NCBI RefSeq assembly: GCF_003473485.1
Contig: NC_053046.1
Coordinates: 9,372,001-9,436,000, forward strand
DNA from: Medicago truncatula
Taxonomy: Eukaryota; Streptophyta; Magnoliopsida; Fabales; Fabaceae
Length of the DNA: 64,000 bases
Reading direction: 5' to 3'
Numbering within the stretch: the stretch's first letter is position 1; the number at the start of each line of letters is the position of its first letter. Made by a program: the position numbers and the translations under genes. Positions 1 to 10,616 of the stretch are shown in pieces. The notes under the pieces were generated by a model. It saw only the letters and a program-made list of their open reading frames with translations. It was not told the DNA's origin and did no database searches.

Positions 1-132
1 TGAATCAGATGTGGATGTTGATGTGGCTTCCCATGTCTTGATTTTGCATAGCTCTTGTTCTATTCTTGTGGAGTTGGGATGTGATTGAGAAGGAAAACTG
101 TTTGAGCGAACATGATACTTGGTGTTTGCCAT
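1..132 (-). CDS. DUF241 family protein, 5' end only (cut by window edge)
   Basis: The first 44 codons of a DUF241 gene read on the minus strand from the ATG at 130-132 to the window edge. The peptide begins MANTKYHVRSNSFPSQSHP and runs on to the TWEATSTSTSDS block, almost identical to the three complete genes at 4285, 15498 and 21404. No stop or frame break is seen in the visible part, and the start is the same ATG context used by those copies. A TATATAAA box on the same strand (223-230) lies about 90 bases upstream, as in the other copies. The function of DUF241 proteins is unknown. This copy is opposite in strand to the three intact tandem genes and may be intact, but only its N-terminus is visible. 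Confidence 0.85.
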   Translation of the reverse strand, partial: MANTKYHVRSNSFPSQSHPNSTRIEQELCKIKTWEATSTSTSDS

Positions 133-560
133 ATTTGTCTTTAATTTGTTGTGTGTTATTTTTCTTTTCTAAGATTGTAAAGCTCAATGTTTGTGTGATG
201 TTACCAAGTTCTTGAATCTCTATTTATATAAGAGGTATTCGTCATATTGATTGGTTGATAATTATTAAATTCATATGATAATGAAATTAATAAAATAAAC
301 AGCACTTGTTAGTGATGGTGTAGAGCATGTGGTGCCTGCATGATTTCCTTTAAATATGGTAAGCTTGTTACATGTTTTCCCAACATTGTGAATATGTGAA
401 TGATACTGCATGTGATATTCTGCAAGATGCTTATGATATTGAAATGAGTTTGAGGTTCATGATGAATATAGCTGGCATGTTTTCAGTTAGAAAACCTCAT
501 TAGTCATCAATTAGCTTGCCTCCTTTGCTGCCACATAACTCTCATAATTTCAATTATAAA
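133..560 (-). promoter_or_regulatory. Conserved DUF241-type promoter region (minus strand)
   Basis: TATATAAA on the minus strand at 223-230, with a CCAAT-like block about 20-30 bases further up. Further upstream, stretches (the reverse complement of about 300-370, and 400-520) match the upstream regions of the genes at 4285, 15498 and 21404. Conservation extends at least 400 bases above the start codon, so promoter and gene were duplicated together. Confidence 0.6.
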
Positions 561-739
561 AACTGGTGCTGCATAGTTCTGAGATTTGTGCAGTAGGTTG
601 TCTCAATATGAAGGAGCTGCAGGCCAAAACATCTGATTTTTTAACAAAGTTGGTTTCCATCTTCAAGGTCTGAAAATATAGAAAAAGTGTACAATAATTG
701 AAGTGACGTGTATGTGCAAATTAGTAGGCATCTAGATTA

Positions 740-1650
740 GGAACGTGTGTGTGCACGAGTGGAGTTTTCCTATGGACATTTTTTTTATTTTGACAATAGA
801 ATTTTCTTGTGTGTTGAGATTTGGCTTCAAATTTGTGGTTTGAAAGAACAGAGAAATCGTGACGCGATTGTGGCATCGTGACACGATTTTGTAATGCCGT
901 GAGCTGGTTTGCAGGGTGTCAAATCGTGGCACGATTCTGTGAAATCGTGACACGATTTTCAAACTTGCTGGTTAAGTTTTCAGGATAAGGTTGGTCGTAC
1001 CTTGGGTCGTACATATCAATCGTGGCACGATTTGGAAAACGTGGCACGATTTTATCAGCTGAAGACTGGTATTTAAGTGTTCTTGTGCAGATTTTGGGAG
1101 AGGATGAAGAGAGAGAAACTTGGATTACAAAGGAGGTAACTTTAGGGTTAAGTGTCTTTGTAGTGAGGATCTCTTGGGTTGGGAAACATTGTAAACACCT
1201 TGGGTAGTGAGATTTCACCATTGGAAGGATCAAAAGCTTCCTTTTGTGTCTTCTCTTTAAGGTTCATTATTGAGAGAGTGGGAAACACAAATGGGTAGAA
1301 ATTAGATCTTGTTCTTGTGTAAGCTTGCAAGCTTTTTTCTTGTAACTCTTTGTAACACTTTCATCATAGTGGATTGGAGAGCTGCTCTCTCCCCCAGATT
1401 AGGTCATATTGGACCGAACTGGGTCAACAATCTTTTGGTGTGTTTGTTCCTTCTTTCATTGCTTATCTTTGTTCTTTGTATATGCTTGTGGTGTTGCTCT
1501 ACACTAGACTAGGTCTGTTTTTGTTGTTGTTGCTTGGAGACACTTTACACATTGTTTACCACTTCCTTTGCTCCACACATCTTTGTTTTTTCATTGGTGT
1601 GATTATCAACCGAAACTCACAACATTGTGTACTATTCATGTTTCCTTTTG
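740..1650 (+). mobile_element. LTR-derived fossil, copia-like, ends not resolved
   Basis: Fossil. The stretch at about 1350-1440 resembles the R-U5 part of legume Ty1/copia LTRs (a 'gtggattgg..gctgctctctccc' block followed by 'aggtcatattggaccgaactgggt'). The 5' part (852-1052) holds six imperfect palindromes of the form ATCGTGNCACGAT, a U3-like position for them. No internal coding region is seen, and I could not fix terminal TG/CA with a target duplication. It is therefore a solo LTR or an LTR fragment of uncertain limits. Confidence 0.45.
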
Positions 1651-1939
1651 ATTTTCATATCATTACTTGTTACTGAATTTTAATATTGAATCAAACCCAT
1701 CTTATAAAACTAACAATGTCTTAACGCTACCTCCTTAAATGTTGCATGTTTAACTCTTTCATGTAGATAAAGTGTATACAAATATATGCAGAAAAAGAAT
1801 TTGAGGAATCTTTTTCTATGATATTTGTTGTCTTAGTTGTTACCAAAACTTCCTGGTCGAAAACTTGTTTAAGGCAAAGAGTGATGGGAAGTGACCTATA
1901 AGGAAATGAGGCGAGCATAGCAAAAATGCAAAACTTCCA

Positions 1940-1989
1940 AGTCCCACGTTGCTTAAAAGAGGAAAGAGATTAGCGTAAGGTTATATAAA
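1940..1989 (+). promoter_or_regulatory. Degenerate snRNA promoter (USE-like and TATA)
   Basis: AGTCCCACGTTG (1940-1951) is a weakened match to the plant upstream sequence element RTCCCACATCG. TATATAAA (1982-1989) follows after about 30 bases and lies 35 bases before the U4-like start at 2017. This is the same geometry as the two full U4 genes at 13058 and 19409. Confidence 0.6.
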
Positions 1990-2016
1990 AATAGAGCTTA
2001 GTCTATGAAAATAATC

Positions 2017-2074
2017 ATCTTTGCGCTTGGGGCAATGACGCAGCTAGTGAGGTATTAACTGAGGCGCGTCTATT
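2017..2074 (+). pseudogene. U4 snRNA pseudogene, 5' half only
   Basis: The first 58 bases match plant U4 snRNA: ATCTTTGCGCTTGGGGCAA, then the 5' stem-loop to GAGGCGCGTCTATT. Homology stops abruptly. The central and 3' parts, including the Sm site present in the copies at 13058 and 19409, are replaced by unrelated AT-rich sequence. It keeps the TATA position but has a degraded USE. It cannot make a normal U4 RNA. Its place, just before a decayed minus-strand DUF241 copy, mirrors the two full U4 genes and marks unit 1 of the tandem array. Confidence 0.8.
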
Positions 2075-2675
2075 ATAATAATTTGCTCATACAGAGTTGT
2101 GTTTTTGCATATATCAATATTAAATAGGCAAATTAATTCTTCAACCAAATATTTTTAAAAAAAAACATCTCCATTAATATTCATGCTTAGAATGGAAGAT
2201 ATCACAACATATTGAAACTGAGATGAACAAGGTCAAAAGATTGCAAGTTGGATCCATTTACTAACTTCGTTTATCTCAGTTAAAATCCTTGCTTTGCTTA
2301 GAATTTATTTCCCTAATGTGCCAGTCCCTAACTAACCTTCCCTCCCGGAACTGCATCCACCATATCTCACCATGGTTGTTACTGAATCCTGTAGCTTTTT
2401 AGTAACATGGGCTTTACCTAACAATTGCTCAAATGTTATTAAATTTAATTAGTAACATTTTTCTTGATTCAGTTACAATTTTCAATTGTTACTAAATCTC
2501 AATCATGTTGTAGTGCCACCACCACTTCCTAGTCATCCCCTAGCCAGGTTGATCGATAATGCAGGACAGCAACAATAATGCATCAGATGCAATTTCAAAT
2601 AGGCCTTTTATTGAAACCTAATAGTACCAGTCAAATAGTCCACTTGTCAATGTCCGCCTTTTATTGCGGTGTTGT

Positions 2676-2803
2676 TCTTAATATAGTTGCTAAAGATGAG
2701 GCGTCCAAGCCACTTCTAGTGTTGATCCTAATTCAATTTTAAGATCTTTGTAGCTCTTAATATAGTTGCTAAAGATGAGGCGTCCAAGCCACTTCTAGTG
2801 TTG
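2676..2803. repeat. Local direct duplication, about 49 bp
   Basis: Two near-identical copies of about 49 bases lie at 2676-2724 and 2755-2803, starting tcttaatatagttgctaaag and including 'gaggcgtccaagcc'. The second copy overlaps the 3' end of the decayed DUF241 copy. Confidence 0.8.
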
Positions 2804-3296
2804 CTCTTAACTCATTGAAATTCTCCAAGTTATTTTCACATATATGCATAAGTTTTTCAACCCTTAACCATTTGGTTGACTTCGACTTTGAAGCAGGTAA
2901 TGCTAAGAAAGATAAAAGGGATTGAAAGATAGACATGCTTGTAACAATAATTGCCCTAAGCACTCTAATCGAAGTATTGAGTTCAAAATCTTCATCCATA
3001 ACAGGGATACTTTAAATTCTCCATCCATCTCCTTCAATGATGTGATCAACTTCCTAGCATTCTTCTTCATCTTCATTGAGAATAAGTTATATTTAGCTAC
3101 ACTTTTTTTGTTGCTTCAATCCCATTTTCTCCTTCTAAGAGCAGAATAAAGTGCCTGAACATTTTCCCTTAATCAGTCGCATCACATAATGTCAAATTCT
3201 TGAGATTTTGTAACTTATCTTCTACTTTAATGTCGCTAGGATGAGAACCACATGACAAACTATTTAATTTGAGCGAATACGGTACTTATTTGCCAT
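2769..3296 (-). pseudogene. DUF241 pseudogene (unit 1, minus strand)
   Basis: Read on minus from a start-like ATG at 3294-3296, the sequence begins MANKYRIRSN and then hits a stop within the conserved SNSFPSQ block. Homology continues downstream in pieces: the 'CSALRRRK' region, the VAKYN/MKKNARKLITSLKEM region, and then a clean stretch ISIFQSLLSFLALPASKSKS..KWLRVEKLM..NLENFNEL. The block coding for residues about 35-110 of the intact genes is missing. The whole copy is about 530 bases against 855-873 for intact genes. It sits head-to-head with the intact gene at 4285, and inverted promoter-like sequence lies between them. Confidence 0.85.
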
Positions 3297-4284
3297 GGCT
3301 ACTTCTCTTTTTTGCAGATGGAAGCTCAAGCTCAATGTTTATAATTATGCATGTACTAATTGTTACCAAGTCCTTGACACCCTCTCCTTATATAATAGCA
3401 AGTGATTCATGTTTTATTCAAAAACTAATACTATAGCACATGCAGCAAACCTTTCTTAATCTATGTGAGCATGTGGTGGCTCCATGAGTTTTCCTTAGAA
3501 TTTGGTAAACTTGTCACATTTGTGCCAAACATTGTGCATTATTATACATGTCATATGCATGATGGTGATTAATGTAATGGAGTTGAGGTGTATAACACTG
3601 GCATGTCCTCCAAGTGTTACTAAACAGAAAACCTCATTAATCACTTTGTTTCTAATAAAAAAAAAAGGGTCATTTTTGCTTCAGATGTATCTATTGCTTG
3701 GCATGTTTCATATTTGAGGAGCTAGAACTGGGAAATGGTTTAAAGAATGGATTTTAGAAGGATGAGATCCAGATCTTGTGGGATATGATCAAAATATGGA
3801 CAACAATGTCAATTATATAGTATTACAATTTTTGTTTACTAGAACAAAATAATGTTAAATGGTTTAAATAATTTTTTATGACTAATGAGGTTTTCTGATT
3901 GCCAACATTAGGAAGACATGCCAGTTATATAGTGAATAATATTCATCATGCATCTTGAACCAATTTCAATATCAGAGCATCTTGCAGAGTATCACATGCA
4001 ATATCATTAACATATTCACAATGTTGGGTAGAGATATGACAACCTTACCATATTCAAATGGAAATTCATGCAGCCAGCACATGCTCTAAACCATGATTAA
4101 CAAGTGATACCTATTTTATCAATTTCCTTATTATATGAAATTAATAATCAGCAACCAATATCAATCATGAATGGCTCTTATATAAAGAGAGAGTCAGGCA
4201 CTTGGTAACACCACACAAACATTGAGCTTTACCATTTTCTTAGAACTAAAAAAGAAACAAACAACAAATTAAAGAGCAATTAAG
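3297..4284. promoter_or_regulatory. Divergent spacer between DUF241 pseudogene and gene
   Basis: On + there is TATATAAA at 4179-4186, about 100 bases before the ATG at 4285, with CCAAT at 4155-4159. The block at about 3885-4100 is shared with the upstream regions of the genes at 15498 and 21404. The left half of the spacer (about 3380-3650) is a degraded copy of the same promoter facing the other way. The two halves share a block resembling 'aaaacctcattagt' in opposite orientation, so the spacer is an inverted duplication. Confidence 0.6.
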
Positions 4285-5139
4285 ATGGCAAGCAAATACC
4301 ATGTTCGCTCAAATAGCTTTCCTTCTCAATCCCATCCAAGCTCCACAAGAATTGAACAAGATTTAAGAAAAATGAAGACATGGGAAGCTACATCAACATC
4401 CACATCTGATTCAATTACCACTGGCCTTTCCTTTCTTGAAGATTTGTATATTTCTTTGGATGATCTTCTACATATGTCATCAACACAAAAGGCCGTTTCT
4501 CACCATCAAGGTGAGAAATTTGTGGAAGAGTTGTTGGATGGTTCGGTGAAACTTTTAGATATATGTGGCATCACAAGAGACACCATGCTACAAATTAAAG
4601 AAAATGTTCAATCACTTCACTCTGCTCTTAGAAGGAGAAAGGGGGATTCAAGCATCGAAACTAGTGTAGCCGAATATAAATTCTTCACAAAGAAGATGAA
4701 GAAAAATGTCGCAAAGTTGATCACATCTTTAAAACAGATGGAAAGTAAATTTGGAGCTTCCTCACTTTTGAATAAAAATCAAGACCTTGTTGCAGTGATT
4801 ACAGTTCTTAGAGAGGTCATTGCAATGAACTTGTCTATCTTTCAATCCCTTTTTTCTTTCTTGGTTGGATCTTCATCAAAGTCAAAGGCAGCAAAATGGT
4901 TGAAAGTGACAAAGTTGATGCAAAAGAGGGTAACATGTGAAGAGAACATGGAGAGTATCAATGAATTCCAGTGTGTGGAAGCATCTTTAAGAACCCTTAT
5001 AAGTGAAGGTTCTAACGTTGCACATGAAAGATTTGAGGCTTTGGAGAATGCAATTGAAAGTATAGAAAAGGGTTTAGAGAATATATTTAGGTGTTTGGTT
5101 AAAACTAGAGTCTGTCTTTTGAACATCATGACTCATTAG
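4285..5139 (+). CDS. DUF241 domain protein (copy A)
   Basis: Single-exon gene of 284 residues, intact. DUF241 is a plant-specific family of unknown function, distantly related to BPS1/ROH1-type proteins. No enzyme motif is visible. The N-terminus carries the family signature VRSNSFPSQSHPS. Residues about 45-110 are helical and rich in leucine. A basic patch RRRKGDSS lies near residue 117. The middle (MKKNVAKLITSLKQME) and the C-terminal part look like amphipathic or coiled-coil helices, and the protein ends with the family motif IFRCLVKTRVCLLNIM. There is no signal peptide; a hydrophobic stretch (IFQSLFSFLVG) lies near residue 190. The start is the only ATG before the signature and is preceded by TATA and CCAAT boxes. 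The sequence is close to the copies at 15498 and 21404, showing recent tandem duplication. Confidence 0.93.
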   Translation: MASKYHVRSNSFPSQSHPSSTRIEQDLRKMKTWEATSTSTSDSITTGLSFLEDLYISLDDLLHMSSTQKAVSHHQGEKFVEELLDGSVKLLDICGITRDTMLQIKENVQSLHSALRRRKGDSSIETSVAEYKFFTKKMKKNVAKLITSLKQMESKFGASSLLNKNQDLVAVITVLREVIAMNLSIFQSLFSFLVGSSSKSKAAKWLKVTKLMQKRVTCEENMESINEFQCVEASLRTLISEGSNVAHERFEALENAIESIEKGLENIFRCLVKTRVCLLNIMTH

Positions 5140-6843
5140 TGTGCTGAGTTGTAAATTTCTTTCCAAATCTTCCAAAGAATCCAAATTTTAGGGAATTCTT
5201 GAGGATTGGAATTTTTTGCTTCATCAATCTGTATATATACAATTGAATAGTCATACAATCAAATAGAAACAACAAATTTTTGTCCTATATATTTCTGCTC
5301 TTTTATTTTTCCGCTAAGGTCTGAAATTGTGAATTATTGTATTCTTTGCCTAAAAACTATAGTTATTAATATTTGTTCTGTTAAACAAACAGAACTCATT
5401 AATAACAGGTTTAACTAAAACTTAAGCACTTTAGTAGTAGAATATAATGTAAATGGAGAGGTATCAAGCAGGTGATGATATTTAGGTGGCAGCAACTATC
5501 TTTGGGGCTTAATGAATCAATGCAAGGTGATAGTTTGATGAAACACAGGTGCAAAATATCACTAAAACCGTGTTGGACGAAGAATGCAGAAAAGATATGT
5601 TTCATTAATGATATTTCATCTTGGTTCTTTTTTATGTTTTGGAACCATGATAAATGAAAGGTAAAGGAAATTCAATAAGCTCATCAACGAAGCTGTTTTT
5701 ATATTGTTTTCAAAGCTGATACCTCAAATCAGAATAGCAAAAGCATCAAAATATAAAAATTATTGTTCTGTTTATACTGTCATATGAGCATGGTGGATGA
5801 CCGAACTATATAGAATCTTGTATGTAGCATACATGATCAAAAGTAATAAACTAATCAGATGTATCAATTAAAATTACTAAAGGTATCAGACATTTTTGTA
5901 TGGAAGCTAGTCTTTTTTTATTTCTTCTTTGAAATGAATCAGTCCAATGTCATCTTATCTAAGTACCATATAGGAAATTTTATAGTGAAAATAGCTTATA
6001 ATTGGAAAACTTAATAATCTAATGAGCAACATATCTCTCTTTGAATTTCATTACTTTTCTACTTGCAATATCCGCCATGCTTAATCACTCCTTGCTTATG
6101 CAGGCATCACTATTTTGCTATTGTACTAGCATTACCCTCTATTGTAACTATTAAAGAGATTTTGCATGAAAATATATAGAGATTAACTAGTTTACAATCT
6201 AAAAGACACGTCTCCTCTAAAATTATTAGCATCCTCAAGTAACCCTCAGATCATAATACAGGACAGAACATGCATTTAAACTAAAATCAAAGGCATCATC
6301 AACATTTCTCATATCATAATCTCAATAGTTATATAAAGCATTTCTTTTTCACATTCATTTCTCAATGAAGTTTTTCAGGTTCTTCAGACACACCAAGTAT
6401 TCCTTGTTGTCTTTGTTGAATATGCATTCCAGCAAAAAGTTGGCTGTGTTAGGGTTTTAGGTTTTGAAGGACTGTGATTGACTGCGGTCAAAATAATAAC
6501 ACAGTCAAATTAACTGCAGCCATTGGATCAAAGCAATGCTTCAGATTCACTTTCACTTATAAACCACAACAATTTCACTTTTTTAGTTGCACTTTACTCT
6601 TGCAATAAGCACTTTACATTGCACTTCTCAAAACTTATGTTTCAAAAATAGGTAATCAAACAAGTTTTTAATTTTTAAAATTTTAAAAACTAAAAAAGTG
6701 TTTCTCTCAAAAAAAGAAAAACTAAAAAAGTGTTTTTAAGAAATGTTTCAAACAGGCCCTTAATCTTCTAATAGAAGACAAAACACCCAAGAAAATGTTA
6801 ATGGACAATATAAGAAGTAGGAAAATGTTACTTCTCCCAAGAA
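5140..6843. other. Spacer without recognised gene
   Basis: The first 200 bases (5140-5340) are the DUF241 3' flank, also seen after 9558, 16370 and 22264. The remainder is AT-rich. I see no convincing coding region, RNA gene or bounded mobile element. Confidence 0.5.
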
Positions 6844-8950
6844 ATCATTTCCCAAGAACATCACGGACGTACAATAATAGATAGATATAATCACCTCCAT
6901 GAAGCTTCTGAATATAGACACAACTATCATTACTACTTCTAGAGAAACCTTGTTTTATCATAAAAGAATCAAATCGCTTGTACCACTGTCTAGGAGATTG
7001 TTTCAGCCCGTAAAGTGATTTTCTCAAGCGACATACCTGACTCTCTTTACCCTCAACCTTGTAACCCTCAGGTTGATACATATATATTTCCTCGTCTAAG
7101 TCTCCATGCAAGAAGGTTGTCTTCACATCTAGTTGTTCCAGCTCAAGATCACCATGAGCTACTAAACTTAATAGCACCCGGATAGAAGTATGTTTCACCA
7201 CCGGAGAAAATATCTCATTGTAATCAACTCCTTCCTTTTGTGCAAACCCTTTAGCCACTAGTCTAGCCTTATATCTTGTATTGCACGACTTAGTATGATC
7301 TTCTTTTCTTTTATACACCCATTTACAACCAATAGCAGACTTTCCTACAGGTAATGGGACTACCTCCCATGTCTTGTTCTTGTGAAGAGATTGCATCTCT
7401 TCCTCCATTGCAACCAACCAACTCTCTTTATCCTTGTCTTTGACAACTTGTTTGAAGGTGACCGGCTCATCATCTTCAACCGAGAGTGCATATTCCACCA
7501 AGTTTACCTGCCCATAATGCCTTAGAGGTTTGTCTGACCCCAACTTCTGAACTGTTTTATAATTTCTCTTTGGCCTAGTGGTATCCAAAGATTCCTGCAG
7601 CTGCTGTTGCAATACATGTGTATTTTCCTATTGAACCTCATTATCAAGTTCATCCTCCTCATCATCTTGAGTGACACTAGGATGTTCCACCTGAACATGA
7701 CTAGAATCTAGTTGGTCTTTAGATTCTATATCAACTATTTGATTTGATACTTTAACATCACCATAGTTAGGCACCATAGATTTCTCATCAAAGGTAACAT
7801 CCCTGCTAATCACAAATTTAGAATCTTCTAGACACCAAAGATAATAGCCTTTGACTCCTTTTGCATATCCTAAAAAGATAGTTTTCTTGGCTCTATTATC
7901 AAGTTTGTTATCCTTGACGTGATAATATGACGTGCATCCAAAAATTTCGAGTTTGTCATAGTCCGCATATTCACCTGACCACACCTTGTAGGGTGTGTCT
8001 CCACCTAAACTAGAATGTGGGGATCTGTTTACTACATAACCAGCTGTAGCAACCGACTCTGCCCACCATTCTCGACCTAACCCAGAATTAGAGCGCATAC
8101 ACCTTGCTTTCTCAAGAAGTGTACAGTTCAGTCTTTCCGTGACTCCATTCTGTTGTGGTGTGCCTCTTACCGTCCAGTGTCTAACAATGCCTTCCTGGTC
8201 ACAAAACCTCTTGAAAGCTCCATATGTATACTCTGTACCATTATCTGATCGCAGAGTTTTCAGCTTTCTACCCGTTATGTTCTCAACCATTGCTTTCCAA
8301 CACTTGAAAATATAAAATACCTCATTCTTATGCTTAAGAAAATAAATCCAAGCATACCTCGAATAATCATTAACATATGTAACAAAGTACCTGGAACCAC
8401 CCTTAGAAGTAACCGAAGCCGAACCCCAAACATCAGTATGCACGTAGTCTAACAATCCTCTGCTTTTGTGTTTGCTTGTAGAAAACTTCAAGCGATGTGC
8501 TTTTCCATACACACAATGTTCACAAAATTCCATGCATGGCTTTTTCATGTTCTTCAGCAAACCTTTCTCACCAAGTAATGATAGACCCTTTTCTGACATA
8601 TGCCCAAGGCGCATGTGCCATATCCTTGTCCATTTTGTTTGATCTTTACTTCCAATGATTCCAACTGCCAAGTCTCCTGTAACGGTTTTACCTATAAGAG
8701 GATAAAGATTTCTGTGTCGAACTCCCTTCATCACAACCAACGAACCACGTACAACTTTTAAAATTCCACCTTCCATAACTATTTTGCAACCATTTTCCTC
8801 TAGAACGCCAAGAGAAATAAGGTTTTTCCGCAAATTTGGAACATGTCTCACATTCATCAGAGTTCTTAACGCTCCATCATGCATCTTGATTTGTATTGTA
8901 CCATACCCCATAATAATATGAACTATGCACTCACTAAAGTTGAACATGAA
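6844..8950 (-). mobile_element. Ty1/copia pol fossil (integrase and partial reverse transcriptase)
   Basis: Fossil. On minus, the order is a pre-integrase domain (from about 8947), the integrase core (about 8500-7900, with recognisable YVHTDVWG and LRSDNGTEY segments), a linker, and the N-terminal part of a Ty1/copia reverse transcriptase (about 7450-6850, with SLYGLKQSPRQWYKRFD). The order integrase before reverse transcriptase identifies Ty1/copia. The gag/protease part, the RT end, RNase H and both LTRs are not seen. The piece is about 2.1 kb, broken in more than one place, and not capable of movement. Its right edge lies just before the truncated DUF241 copy at 9028. Confidence 0.9.
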
Positions 8951-9027
8951 TGTAGCTAGAACAATAAATTTGTATGAAAAATGTCTAAGAAGAAAGATGA
9001 ACTTCTAATTAATAAATTCACTTTGTA

Positions 9028-9558
9028 ACAAATTAAAGAAAATGTTCAAACACTTCACTCTTCTCTTAGAAGGAGAAAAGGAGATTCAAGCATTGAAAAA
9101 AGTGTAGCAGAATATAAATTCTTCACAAAGATGAAGAAGAATGTCACAAAGTTGATCACATCTTTAAAACATATGGAAACTAAATTTGGAGCTTCCTCAC
9201 TTTTGAATCAAGATCAAGAAATTGTTGCAGTGATTACAGTTCTTAGAGAGATCATTGCAATAAACATGTCTATCTTTCAATCCATTTTGTCTTTCTTGGT
9301 TGGATCATCATCAAAGTCACAAAGTTGATGCAAAAGAGGGTAGTATGTGAAGAGATCGTGGAGAATTTCAATGAATTGAAGGGTGTGGTCGTGGAAGCAT
9401 CTTTAAGAAATCTTTTAAGTGAAGGTTCTAATGTTGCACAAAAAAGATTTGAGGCTTTGGAGAAAGCAATTGAAAAGCTAGAAAATGGTTTGGAGAATGT
9501 ATTTAGCCATTTAATTAAAACTAGAGTTTGTCTTTTGAACATCATGACTCTATCTTAG
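9028..9558 (+). pseudogene. DUF241 pseudogene, 5'-truncated
   Basis: Homology to copies A-C starts abruptly at IKENVQTLHSSLRRRKGDSS (about residue 103 of the intact protein) and runs to the normal C-terminus LIKTRVCLLNIMTLS and stop at 9556-9558. The first third and the promoter are absent. The break lies about 80 bases from the end of the copia fossil. Within the remaining part there is a one-codon loss in the MKKN region and a 25-base deletion at about 9320, removing KATKWLKV and shifting the frame. It therefore reads as two pieces, 9028-9328 and 9325-9558. Confidence 0.9.
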
Positions 9559-9930
9559 AAATTTGATGAGGATTGAAAAATTTTGCACAGTCGATCCGTA
9601 TATAAATATTATGTACAATTCAATAGCAATACAAGAAAATAGAAAAAAACAAATTTGTTCTATATATATGATCTTTTTATTTATAATTTGAAGTGACAAC
9701 TGTTAGAACACTAGCAAGTTATAGACTTAAAGTGGAAAGTTGGAAAGAATAGACACCTTTCGTAAGAGCTAGTGTTGGTATGACTTAAAAATGTGCCACA
9801 TTGGAGAGACATACTACCTAGTAAGTATTTATATAAGTGGAGGGTGATCCAAGGGTGTGCCCTTGTGGTATCCACTTTTGCAAACGGATGAACGCTTAGA
9901 AAATATATACATTTCACACGTGCGATGCCG

Positions 9931-10010
9931 TTGGGTCGGGCGGGGCTTGGGTATAAAAGAAATATATTTTTTGGGTCGGACGGGGCTTAGGTATAAAAGA
10001 AATATATTTT
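9931..10010. repeat. Two 40-bp direct repeats
   Basis: A 40-base unit beginning ttgggtcgg and containing gtataaaagaaatatattt occurs at 9931-9970 and 9971-10010 with very few differences. It is GC-rich at its left end against an AT-rich background. Function unknown. Confidence 0.8.
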
Positions 10011-10493
10011 TTTGTCACTTGAAAATGTTAAATTAATTTTTGTTAATTTAATTATTAAACCGGACATGCTAGTTCCAACATGAGTGACTTAAGGAGTGAA
10101 GAAAATATTATGGTGTTTGGGGTTCGAACCCCGGACTAAGCTAAGCTCACGAGGATAAACATCCTTAATTAATGTAATAACAACATTAATCCTTATTATA
10201 TTATGCTATTTTATTTTTGTCAATATTAATAAATATAGATATGGTAGCAAAGTCAAACATACAATTTATATCTTAGAGAAGCAACAATATGATCTGTGCA
10301 TCAAGGAAATGATGAATGCTCTTTATTAAGAATTATGATTTTACACAAATACAAGAAACTTGTGGTGGTTTTATAATTTAATAAGTAGGATCTTTCAACA
10401 AATCAATATGAAGATAATATCTTAAAAACTGTTAATTTGGAGAAAAGTGTGGAGATAAATCATATATTTCTAGGCAGTCACCGCCATGTAAAG

Positions 10494-10616
10494 TTTTTTT
10501 TTTGTAGATAGACGAAACGACAAAGTCATTATAAACTCACACACAACCGGGGTTCGAACTCCGATCATGACATTCGGCCTAACAATTTTATCATTTTACC
10601 AGTTGAGCTAGATTTT
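10494..10616 (-). mobile_element. tRNA-derived SINE (minus strand)
   Basis: Read on minus, the left end carries a box A-like TAGCTCAACTGG and, about 40 bases on, a box B-like GTTCGAACCCC. The body then runs to an A-tail (the T run at about 10494-10503 on plus). Spacing and sequence fit an internal Pol III promoter of a tRNA-derived SINE. No cloverleaf forms, so it is not a tRNA gene. Target duplications are not clear. Confidence 0.65.

Noticed and set aside
1022-1676. Small open frames around 1.0-1.7 kb
   Set aside because: They lie inside the LTR-derived sequence and encode nothing recognisable.
4842-5129. Antisense open frames inside the DUF241 genes (also near 16058, 21964 and 9270)
   Set aside because: They are mirror images of the conserved coding strand, repeated in each copy because the genes are similar.
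9690-9910. Possible snRNA promoter or LTR ('tgccacattggag' with TATA-like 'tttatataagtgg')
   Set aside because: The USE match is poor, no snRNA follows, and I found no second LTR or target duplication.
10100-10130. Box B-like ggggttcgaacccc as a tRNA gene
   Set aside because: No box A or cloverleaf can be placed upstream; it is likely a SINE fragment or chance.
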